From positions 1 to 12,237 of the forward strand of contig CAIMHL010000081.1 in assembly GCA_903840825.1 (NCBI GenBank): DNA of 12,237 nucleotides, read 5' to 3'. The DNA comes from an uncultured beta proteobacterium (GTDB lineage Bacteria; Pseudomonadota; Gammaproteobacteria; Burkholderiales; Burkholderiaceae_C). Under the pieces are notes generated by a model. It did no database searches, was not told the DNA's origin, and saw only the letters and a list, made by a program, of their open reading frames with translations. Position numbers and translations under genes: made by a program. The stretch's first letter is position 1; every line of letters begins with the position of its first letter. Positions 5,923-11,716 of the stretch are shown piece after piece.

Positions 5923-6726
5923 TCAAATTTTGGCCTCTGGGTCAGCGCCCTCTGGCACAACATCAGGCGCTTGGGTGTGCTTGATAAATATCTGGGCTGC
6001 AAGAATTCCAATTTCATAAAGCAGGTACATAGGCACCAGCAAAGCGATCATGGATACAGGGTCTGGGGGCGTGACCAAAGCAGAAACAGCCGAAGCGCCC
6101 ACAATGAAGTAGGTTCGAAAACCTTTGAGCTGTGCCACAGTCACAATATTCATTCGGGCCAAGATGACCACCACGATGGGGACCTCAAAGGCTACTCCAA
6201 AGGCAATGAACATAGTGATCACGAAGTCAAGGTAAGCCTCGATATCAGGACTTACTGCGACTGAAATAGGGGCCATTTTTTGGATGGCTGGAAACGCCTG
6301 ACCAAAAACAAAGAAATAGCAAAAAGCAGCGCCTGCATAGAACAAAAGCGTGCTGGCCGCCACCAGAGGCATAACCAGTTTCTTCTCGTGCTTATAAAGG
6401 CCAGGGGCCACGAAGGCCCAAATTTGGTAAAGAATCCAAGGCAGCGACACGCCAATAGCGGCGAGAACGGACACCTTGATGGGGACCAAAAACGGCGAAA
6501 CCACGCCCACAGCGATCATTCGCGAACCTTCAGGCAGCGACTTGACCAGTGGCATGGCGAGCAGATCGTAAATGTGTGATGGCCCTGGGTAAAAAAGCAG
6601 CACAGCAAGAACGGCACCTACGCCATAGAGCGCATGAAGCAAGCGATCCCGAAGCTCAAATAGGTGTTGGACGAACGGTTGCTCAGTTCCCGCAAGTTCG
6701 TCGTCTTTATTGGCAGAATCGGTCAT
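5923..6726 (-). CDS. tatC: Twin-arginine translocase subunit TatC
   Basis: 267 aa, six-helix inner-membrane protein (E. coli 258 aa). TatC, with TatB, binds the twin-arginine signal peptide of folded precursors and recruits TatA. Typical landmarks are HLFELRDRLL (21-30) in the N-terminal cytoplasmic segment and SPFLVPIKVS...YQIWAFVAPGLYKHEKK (77-116), which carries the signal-recognition loop; further helices lie at about 118-142, 163-188 and 202-246, and TPPDPVSM near 222 is also typical. The ATG overlaps the tatB stop by one base (TGATG), which implies translational coupling. It is last in the his-HIT-tat block and converges with the protease gene. Confidence 0.97.
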   Translation of the reverse strand: MTDSANKDDELAGTEQPFVQHLFELRDRLLHALYGVGAVLAVLLFYPGPSHIYDLLAMPLVKSLPEGSRMIAVGVVSPFLVPIKVSVLAAIGVSLPWILYQIWAFVAPGLYKHEKKLVMPLVAASTLLFYAGAAFCYFFVFGQAFPAIQKMAPISVAVSPDIEAYLDFVITMFIAFGVAFEVPIVVVILARMNIVTVAQLKGFRTYFIVGASAVSALVTPPDPVSMIALLVPMYLLYEIGILAAQIFIKHTQAPDVVPEGADPEAKI

Positions 6727-7184
6727 CAGCTAATTTTGGAAGGTCGGTACCGGGCAACCCGTGCTGCCCCCGACATGGCGTTGGTGCGGTGGCCTGTACG
6801 GGATTTGTACCAGCTTGGAATGGCGCCCTGCTTGAGACGCCATTTCTTTTTAGGATGCCTGTATTCGGGGGGAATTTCCGATACGTAGGAAGTGCTTGAG
6901 GCCCCATCTGTCGCTTCCGACCAACTTTTTTCGAAATCAGCAGCACTGGTCTGAATGGAGTTTTCGACATCCTTGGCAGCGTTCTCCACAGTGTCTTTCA
7001 TTTTTTTCAGTTCGTCCAACTCCATAGAACGACTGACCTCATTTTTGACATCGGCCACATAACGACGTGCGCGCCCTATCAAAGTGCCGATGGTTTTCGC
7101 CAAGCCAGGCAACTTATCAGGCCCAATGACCACCAAAGCAATCCCACCAATGATGGCGAGTTTGGTAAAACCAATGTCAATCAC
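6726..7184 (-). CDS. tatB: Sec-independent translocase subunit TatB
   Basis: 152 aa. N-terminal membrane helix (about 3-21) with the conserved IGPDKLP hinge (20-26), then an amphipathic helix (GLAKTIGTLIGRARRYVADV) and a charged helical region to about residue 90; TatB bridges TatC and TatA at the signal-binding site. The tail (about 105-152) is strongly basic (YRHPKKKWRLKQ...AARVARYRPSK). The start is GTG: the codon before it in frame is TAA and the next methionine is residue 54, so no ATG start exists. There is no good Shine-Dalgarno. A five-codon ORF (7181-7198) links the tatA stop to this GTG, so translation probably depends on tatA. Confidence 0.95.
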   Translation of the reverse strand: MIDIGFTKLAIIGGIALVVIGPDKLPGLAKTIGTLIGRARRYVADVKNEVSRSMELDELKKMKDTVENAAKDVENSIQTSAADFEKSWSEATDGASSTSYVSEIPPEYRHPKKKWRLKQGAIPSWYKSRTGHRTNAMSGAARVARYRPSKIS

Positions 7185-7198
7185 TTAAATGCACTCAT
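7181..7198 (-). other. Five-codon mini-ORF bridging tatA and tatB
   Basis: The minus strand reads TGATGAGTGCATTTAAGTGA across this junction. The tatA stop TGA shares its A with an ATG that opens MSAFK, whose TGA stop overlaps the tatB GTG (GTGA). The mini-ORF has an AAGG 4 nt before its ATG, a better ribosome site than tatB itself. It would deliver terminating ribosomes exactly onto the tatB start. Translation is not proven. Confidence 0.3.
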
Positions 7199-7446
7199 CA
7201 GGCCTTGGTCTTGGCTTCAACGTCAATCGTTTCCTTGACCGCCGCAGTGGTTGAGGCCACTTGCTGGGTTGGCGCAGCAGGTGTGCTGGCAGCATCAGCT
7301 GCTTTATCTGAGCCGTCTTTCATGCCGTCTTTGAAACCCTTGACTGCGCCGCCCAAATCTGAGCCGATGTTGCGAAGTTTCTTAGTCCCAAAAATCACAA
7401 TGATGATGACCAAAAAAATGATCAGGTGTGTCGTCGAAAATCCCAT
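7198..7446 (-). CDS. tatA: Twin-arginine translocase pore subunit TatA
   Basis: 82 aa, the usual size. A short N-terminal membrane helix (about 6-20) ends in the invariant FG (F19-G20), followed by TKKLRNIGSDLGGAVKGFKDGMKDG, the amphipathic helix, and an acidic/alanine-rich disordered tail. TatA oligomerises to make the passage for folded proteins. The N-terminus has STTH-LIIF where many relatives have an aromatic SIWHW-type opening, so it lacks the tryptophan. A strong Shine-Dalgarno AGGAGAG (7451-7457) supports ATG at 7446; it is the best ribosome site of the whole block and fits the high TatA excess over TatB/TatC. The 77-nt gap before it (7447-7524) shows a small ATCTG/CAGAT hairpin (7458-7473) abutting the ribosome site. 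Confidence 0.96.
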   Translation of the reverse strand: MGFSTTHLIIFLVIIIVIFGTKKLRNIGSDLGGAVKGFKDGMKDGSDKAADAASTPAAPTQQVASTTAAVKETIDVEAKTKA

Positions 7447-7524
7447 GAATCTCTCCTATCTGGAAAAGCAGATTTTAAGCTGCGAAGTTGCAAAATGGCA
7501 TTTGCCTTAAATTCTGACCTGAAA

Positions 7525-7923
7525 TTAACCCTTCAGCCAGGGCCTTGGGCCGCCCATGACGTGAATATGGAGGTGATGCACCTCTTGGCCACCCTCTGCG
7601 CCCGTATTGCTCAGCAACCTAAATCCCCCCTCAGGGTAAGGATTACAGCCTTCTTGCAGGGCTAACTTTGAAGCCAACACCATCATCCGCCCCAAAAGAC
7701 CCACATGCGATTCATTCACATGGGCCAAAGAGGGAATATGGACTTTGGGAATCATCAAAAAATGAACCGGCGCCCAAGGATGTATGTCGTGGAAGATAAA
7801 AATTTCGTCGTCTTGGTACACCACTTTGGACGGGATTTTTCCCGCCACAATTTTACAAAACAGGCAATTAGGGTCGGTGTGGCCTAAATGATCGTGGGCT
7901 TGTGGGGGCAAACTGAGGCTCAT
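7525..7923 (-). CDS. HIT-family (HinT-like) nucleotide hydrolase
   Basis: 132 aa. The histidine triad H117-L-H119-I-H121 lies in EVHHLHIHVMGG near the C-terminus, with the catalytic position at the middle histidine by family knowledge. CLFC (20-23) and FHDIHPWAPVHFLMIPKVHIPS (44-65) are typical of HINT-type proteins, which hydrolyse AMP-lysine and other nucleoside phosphoramidates. The protein carries an N-terminal extension of about 16 residues, rich in histidine, before NCLFCKI; no internal ATG would remove it. The start overlaps the hisE stop as ATGA (4 nt), so the gene is translated with the histidine genes. A histidine-pathway role is inference from position only. Confidence 0.92.
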   Translation of the reverse strand: MSLSLPPQAHDHLGHTDPNCLFCKIVAGKIPSKVVYQDDEIFIFHDIHPWAPVHFLMIPKVHIPSLAHVNESHVGLLGRMMVLASKLALQEGCNPYPEGGFRLLSNTGAEGGQEVHHLHIHVMGGPRPWLKG

Positions 7924-8300
7924 GGGTTTTCTGCCTCGCGCGCCAAGACCTTGCGCAAGGCTTTTTCTTCAATGCCGCTTGTGCCCAAACGGCGGTCCAA
8001 CTCGGTTACCACGTCTGCAGGTGTCAGCCCATAGTGAGCCAACGCAATCATGCAGTGAAACCACAAATCGGCCACTTCATAGACAATTTTTGCTTTGTCA
8101 CCGCCGTAATCAGCATCTTTGGCGGCCATCACGACTTCAGTGGCTTCTTCGCCAATTTTCTTCAAAAATGCCTCAGGCCCTTTGTCAAGCAAGCGCGCTA
8201 CGTAGCTGGCCGTGGGGTCGCCGCCATTTTTGGGCAAGCGACTTTCAATGACCTGGGCCAGGTGGGCCAGAGAATCTACGGAATTTGTAACGGTGGACAT
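7920..8300 (-). CDS. hisE: Phosphoribosyl-ATP pyrophosphatase (histidine step 2)
   Basis: 126 aa, a single-domain, all-helical MazG-like pyrophosphatase. It converts phosphoribosyl-ATP to phosphoribosyl-AMP plus pyrophosphate. The metal-binding acidic helix motifs are EEATEVVMAAKD (51-62) and EVADLWFH (75-82). It is a separate gene rather than the HisI-HisE fusion of enteric bacteria, normal for betaproteobacteria. The ATG is 6 nt after the hisI stop and the leader between has no Shine-Dalgarno, which points to reinitiation after hisI. Its own stop overlaps the HIT gene start. Confidence 0.96.
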   Translation of the reverse strand: MSTVTNSVDSLAHLAQVIESRLPKNGGDPTASYVARLLDKGPEAFLKKIGEEATEVVMAAKDADYGGDKAKIVYEVADLWFHCMIALAHYGLTPADVVTELDRRLGTSGIEEKALRKVLAREAENP

Positions 8301-8306
8301 AAATTT

Positions 8307-8720
8307 TTACTTGTAAATGGTTTGCGGGTCTTTCAGGACCGGCTCAGTGACTTTCCACTCGCCATTGTCAAACACACTAAAAAAGCAACTGTGGCGACCG
8401 GTGTGACAGGCAATACCCGGCTCATGCCCAAGCTGGGTCACTTTGAGCAAAATGACGTCGTTGTCGCAGTCCATGCGGATTTCATGCACCTTTTGCACAT
8501 GGCCTGACTCTTCGCCTTTAAACCACAGCTTGTTGCGCGAACGGCTGAAATAAACAGCCTGCCCCAGTTCGGCCGTCTTCTGCAAAGCCTCTCGATTCAT
8601 CCAGGCAAACATCAACACATCGTTACTGCCCTGCTCTTGGGCAATCACGGGCACCAAACCTTTGGAATCCCAGCGAATGTGCTTTAACCAGCCCGCAGGC
8701 AATTCATTTGTCGTTTTCAT
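8307..8720 (-). CDS. hisI: Phosphoribosyl-AMP cyclohydrolase (histidine step 3)
   Basis: 137 aa, single-domain. It opens the adenine ring of phosphoribosyl-AMP. The signature runs from SRSRNKLWFKGEESGH (59-74) to MDCDND (83-88) and GIACHTGRHSCF (102-113). By analogy with solved family members C85, C105 and C112 hold zinc and D84, D86 and D88 bind magnesium. The ATG at 8720 has no evident Shine-Dalgarno; 3 nt upstream, in frame, is the stop of a ten-codon ORF that begins at 8756. A 59-nt gap separates it from hisF. Confidence 0.96.
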   Translation of the reverse strand: MKTTNELPAGWLKHIRWDSKGLVPVIAQEQGSNDVLMFAWMNREALQKTAELGQAVYFSRSRNKLWFKGEESGHVQKVHEIRMDCDNDVILLKVTQLGHEPGIACHTGRHSCFFSVFDNGEWKVTEPVLKDPQTIYK

Positions 8721-8723
8721 TTG

Positions 8724-8756
8724 CTATTTAATTAAGAGCTTCTTAAGAAGAGCCAT
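8724..8756 (-). other. Ten-codon mini-ORF in the hisF-hisI gap
   Basis: ATG at 8756 opens MALLKKLLIK and ends at TAG (8724-8726), 3 nt before and in frame with the hisI ATG. GAG about 8 nt before the ATG is a weak ribosome site. It could be a coupling element or the relic of a longer HisI N-terminus. A chance ORF is not excluded. Confidence 0.25.
8728..8750. repeat. Two adjacent palindromes in the hisF-hisI gap
   Basis: TTAATTAA (8728-8735) and the 12-bp perfect palindrome CTTCTTAAGAAG (8739-8750) sit side by side; GAGCTC (8758-8763) follows. On the minus strand GCTCTT occurs twice in this stretch. It may fold as RNA between hisF and hisI; no terminator-type T-run follows the palindrome, and no promoter is evident. 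Confidence 0.35.
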
Positions 8757-8779
8757 TGAGCTCTACAGCCAAATTTCGT

Positions 8780-9559
8780 TCAAAGCCGAACTGGAATGCC
8801 GCGTTCAGCCATCCGGGCTTTGGCTTGGCCCACCGTGTATTCGCCGAAATGGAAGATGCTGGCAGCCAGCACGGCATCGGCACCGCCGAGTTGAATACCG
8901 TCGGCCAGGTGATCAAGATTACCCACACCGCCCGAGGCAATCACGGGCACGTTGATGGCGTCGCTCACCGCGCGGGTCAACTCCAAATCAAAGCCTGACT
9001 TGGTACCGTCGCGGTTCATGCTGGTGAGCAGTATCTCTCCTGCACCAAAATCGGCCATTTGTGTGGCCCAGGCCACTGCGTCCAGACCGGTGTTTTTACG
9101 GCCACCGTGGCTGTAAACGTCCCACCCCTCACCGCGCTCAAGCAAATCAGCGCCCAAGCGGCGCTTGGCATCAATCGCCACGACGATGCACTGAGCGCCG
9201 TATTTGGCCGATGCCTCGCGAATGACTTGCGGGTTGGCCAGCGCTGCTGAATTGAAACTGGTCTTGTCGGCCCCGGCATTCAGCAGGCGACGCACATCGT
9301 CCACCGTGCGCACACCACCGCCGACCGTGAGCGGAATGAACACCTGCGAGGCTACGGCCTCGATGATGTGCAAAATCATGTCGCGCCCATCGCTGGTAGC
9401 GGTGATATCGAGAAAGGTCAGTTCATCGGCGCCTTGGTCGTTGTAGCGGGCTGCAATCTCCACCGGATCACCGGCATCGCGCAGTTCAACAAAATTGACG
9501 CCCTTGACCACACGGCCACCGGTCACGTCGAGGCAGGGAATGATGCGTTTGGCAAGCAC
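8780..9559 (-). CDS. hisF: Imidazole glycerol phosphate synthase, cyclase subunit HisF
   Basis: 259 aa, (beta/alpha)8 barrel. With HisH it uses ammonia from glutamine to turn PRFAR into imidazole glycerol phosphate and AICAR. The catalytic aspartates are D11 (CLDVTGGRVVKG) and D130 (VVAIDAKR). The phosphate loops TVGGGVRT (78-85) and IASGGVGN (207-214) and LTSMNRDGTKSGFD (178-191) are all present. The start is GTG at 9559, 6 nt after the hisA stop; the hisA TGA is in frame just two codons upstream, so no earlier start is possible, and no Shine-Dalgarno is visible. Expression is probably coupled to hisA. Confidence 0.97.
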   Translation of the reverse strand: MLAKRIIPCLDVTGGRVVKGVNFVELRDAGDPVEIAARYNDQGADELTFLDITATSDGRDMILHIIEAVASQVFIPLTVGGGVRTVDDVRRLLNAGADKTSFNSAALANPQVIREASAKYGAQCIVVAIDAKRRLGADLLERGEGWDVYSHGGRKNTGLDAVAWATQMADFGAGEILLTSMNRDGTKSGFDLELTRAVSDAINVPVIASGGVGNLDHLADGIQLGGADAVLAASIFHFGEYTVGQAKARMAERGIPVRL

Positions 9560-9565
9560 TAAGAA

Positions 9566-10306
9566 TCAGCCGTTCAGTTCGTCCGCCCGCTCTTGCGCAG
9601 CCGAAAAATCGAGGTCACCGCTGTAGATAGCGCGTCCGCAGATGACGCCTTCTACGCCTTGGTCTTCCACCACGCACAGGGCTTCGATATCGGCCATGTT
9701 GCTCAATCCGCCGGAGGCGATCACGGGGATGGACAGGGCTTGGGCCAGACGCACGGTGGACTCAATATTGATGCCACTGAGCATGCCATCGCGGCCGATG
9801 TCGGTGTAAATAATGGATTCAACGCCGAAATCTTCGTATTTTTTGGCCAGATCCACCACGTCGTGGCGCGTCACTTTGCTCCAGCCGTCGGTGGCGACTT
9901 TGCCGTCACGGGCATCGAGGCCTACGATGATGTGGCCACCGAAGGCGGTGCAGGCGTCTTGCAAGAAACCGGGGTTGCGCACCGCTGCGGTACCAATAAT
10001 GACGTAACGCAGGCCCGCATCGAGGTAGCGCTCGATGGTGTCGAGGTCGCGAATACCGCCGCCGAGTTGCACATCAATCTCGCTGCCCACTTCCTTGAGA
10101 ATCTTCCTGATGGCAATCTCATTTTTCGGGTGGCCTGCAAAGGCGCCGTTCAAATCCACCAAGTGCAGGCGACGCGCGCCTTTGTTGACCCAGCGTCTAG
10201 CCATGAAGGCCGGGTCTTCACCAAAAGTAGTGGATTGGTCCATATCGCCTTGTTTGAGGCGAACGCAGTGGCCGTCTTTTAAATCGATTGCAGGTATTAA
10301 AAGCAT
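9566..10306 (-). CDS. hisA: ProFAR isomerase HisA
   Basis: 246 aa, (beta/alpha)8 barrel related to HisF. It carries out the Amadori rearrangement of ProFAR to PRFAR. Catalytic D8 is in IPAIDLKDG and D131 in GLDARDG. The QLGGGIRD (80-87), YTDIGRDGM (167-175) and IASGGLSN stretches are conserved phosphate- and substrate-binding loops. ATG at 10306 is the only good start; GAAG 4 nt upstream is a modest ribosome site. A 60-nt gap (10307-10366) separates it from hisH, with a small inverted repeat and a pyrimidine-rich stretch on the coding strand. Confidence 0.97.
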   Translation of the reverse strand: MLLIPAIDLKDGHCVRLKQGDMDQSTTFGEDPAFMARRWVNKGARRLHLVDLNGAFAGHPKNEIAIRKILKEVGSEIDVQLGGGIRDLDTIERYLDAGLRYVIIGTAAVRNPGFLQDACTAFGGHIIVGLDARDGKVATDGWSKVTRHDVVDLAKKYEDFGVESIIYTDIGRDGMLSGINIESTVRLAQALSIPVIASGGLSNMADIEALCVVEDQGVEGVICGRAIYSGDLDFSAAQERADELNG

Positions 10307-10347
10307 GATGCTTCAGAGTGGTGGATTAAAAGGAGAAATGAGAAAAG

Positions 10348-10364
10348 GTTTGTCGTCAGCAAAC
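10348..10364. repeat. Short inverted repeat in the hisH-hisA gap
   Basis: GTTTG and CAAAC (5-bp arms) enclose a 7-nt loop. On the coding (minus) strand the pyrimidine-rich CTTTTCTCATTTCTCC follows. It lies directly after the hisH stop. This is too weak to call a terminator; it could be an RNA processing or pausing site, or nothing. Confidence 0.25.
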
Positions 10365-10366
10365 GA

Positions 10367-11050
10367 TCAAGGATTCCAGTGAAGGAAATTTCGGTAGAGG
10401 GACAAGCCGTGTTGGGCACTTTTTTCAGGGTGAAATTGGGTCGCAAAAATATTATCACGCGCAATCGCCGAAGTGAAGCGCTGACCGTAGTCCGTCTCGC
10501 CCACACTGTGGCGCGCATCAGACGGTTGGGCGTAATAACTGTGCACAAAATAGAAATAACTGCCATCAGGCACCTCACCCCACACCGGGTGCGGGGCGCC
10601 GCCATGGTTATTTTGAAACACCTGGTTCCAGCCCATTTGGGGCACTTTGTAGCGGCTGCCATCTGGCTGGTGTTGGCCAATCAGGTCAAACTTGCGCACT
10701 TCACCGGGAATAAGCCCCAGGCAGGCGGTGTCTTGTTCTTCGCTGTGGTTGAGCAGCATTTGCATGCCCACGCACACGCCCATCAGGGGTTTGTTGGCGG
10801 CGGCGTGCAGCACGGCGGCCAACATGCCTGAGTCATGCAACTCGCGCATACAGTCGCGCATGCCGCCCTGGCCGGGCAAGACCACGCGGTCGGCAGACAT
10901 CACCTCTGCAGGTGTCCGCGCCCACACCACCTCGACACCGGAGCCTTGCGCCGCGTGCAGCACGGCTTGTGAGACAGAACGCAGGTTGCCCATGCCGTAA
11001 TCCACCACAGCCACTGTTTTATGAGAAGAAATAATTGCTGCTGAATTCAT
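10367..11050 (-). CDS. hisH: Imidazole glycerol phosphate synthase, glutaminase subunit HisH
   Basis: 227 aa, class I glutamine amidotransferase. It frees ammonia from glutamine and channels it through HisF. The nucleophile is C93 (GVCVGMQML) and the other triad members are H207 and E209 (QFHPEKS). PGQGGMRD (59-66) supplies the oxyanion-strand region. A 10-residue N-terminal extension precedes the first strand (TVAVVDYGMGN). ATG at 11050 lacks a strong Shine-Dalgarno; a 12-codon ORF ends 6 nt upstream. A 51-nt gap separates it from hisB. Confidence 0.97.
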   Translation of the reverse strand: MNSAAIISSHKTVAVVDYGMGNLRSVSQAVLHAAQGSGVEVVWARTPAEVMSADRVVLPGQGGMRDCMRELHDSGMLAAVLHAAANKPLMGVCVGMQMLLNHSEEQDTACLGLIPGEVRKFDLIGQHQPDGSRYKVPQMGWNQVFQNNHGGAPHPVWGEVPDGSYFYFVHSYYAQPSDARHSVGETDYGQRFTSAIARDNIFATQFHPEKSAQHGLSLYRNFLHWNP

Positions 11051-11056
11051 AGCTGC

Positions 11057-11095
11057 TTAAGCACGCTGTGCGGGCACCAGAGGCCTATTTTCCAT
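11057..11095 (-). other. Twelve-codon mini-ORF in the hisB-hisH gap
   Basis: ATG at 11095, 6 nt after the hisB stop, opens MENRPLVPAQRA and ends at TAA (11057-11059), 6 nt before the hisH ATG. It thereby bridges almost the whole gap. Weak AAAG upstream. It has no histidine codons, so it is not a classical attenuator peptide. It may couple hisB and hisH translation, or be chance. Confidence 0.25.
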
Positions 11096-11101
11096 AAACT
11101 T

Positions 11102-11716
11102 TTACAGGGTTCCCTTGGTCGAAGGAATAACCCCGGCCGCGCGGGGATCGTGCTCCAAGGCCGCACGCAAAGCGCGGGCAAAAGCCTTGAACACGGTCTC
11201 GGCCTGGTGGTGGGCGTTCTCGCCACGCAGGTTGTCAATGTGCAGCGTCACAAACGCGTGGTTCACAAAGCCCTGGAAAAACTCATAGGCCAACTGGGTG
11301 TCAAACTCGCCGACCATGCCGCTCTTAAAGGGCACATGCATCACCAAGCCGGGACGGCCGGACAGGTCAATCACCACGCGGGAGAGTGCTTCGTCCAGCG
11401 GCACATAGGCATGGCCGTAGCGGCGAATGCCTTTTTTGTCGCCCACCGCCTTATGCACGGCCTGACCAAAAGCGATGCCAACATCTTCCACGGTGTGGTG
11501 GCCGTCAATGTGCAGGTCGCCAATGGCGTGAATATCAAGGTCAATCAGCCCGTGGCGGGCGATCTGGTCGAGCATGTGGTCAAAAAAACCAATGCCCGTA
11601 TGCAACTTGGCCACGCCCGTGCCGTCGAGGTTGAGCTTGACGGTGATTTGCGTCTCAGTAGTGTTGCGGGACACTTCGGCGGTGCGGGGAGCGTGGGTCA
11701 TGGCAATGAGGGTCAT
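11102..11716 (-). CDS. hisB: Imidazoleglycerol-phosphate dehydratase HisB (monofunctional)
   Basis: 204 aa, dehydratase domain only, without the histidinol-phosphatase half fused to it in E. coli. It converts imidazole glycerol phosphate to imidazole acetol phosphate and forms a manganese-containing 24-mer in the family. Metal and substrate motifs are GFFDHMLDQIARHG (43-56), DGHHTVEDVG (71-80, H73/H74/E77), RRYGHAYVPLDEAL (98-111, H102) and RGENAHHQAET (164-174, H169/H170/E173). ATG at 11716 forms a 4-nt ATGA overlap with the hisC stop, which favours it over a second ATG five codons later. Confidence 0.97.
   Translation of the reverse strand: MTLIAMTHAPRTAEVSRNTTETQITVKLNLDGTGVAKLHTGIGFFDHMLDQIARHGLIDLDIHAIGDLHIDGHHTVEDVGIAFGQAVHKAVGDKKGIRRYGHAYVPLDEALSRVVIDLSGRPGLVMHVPFKSGMVGEFDTQLAYEFFQGFVNHAFVTLHIDNLRGENAHHQAETVFKAFARALRAALEHDPRAAGVIPSTKGTL

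Noticed and set aside
7475..7501. Eight-codon ORF (MPFCNFAA) between the HIT gene and tatA
   Set aside because: It stops 28 nt before tatA, which has the strongest ribosome site of the block, so it does not fit the reinitiation pattern.
9593..10282. 229-codon open frame on the plus strand opposite hisA
   Set aside because: It lies wholly antisense to a clear hisA, has no family-like motifs, and is the kind of open antisense frame that codon bias of the real gene produces.
11057..11095. Histidine attenuator leader peptide
   Set aside because: The peptide contains no histidine codon and the position is inside the operon, not in front of it.
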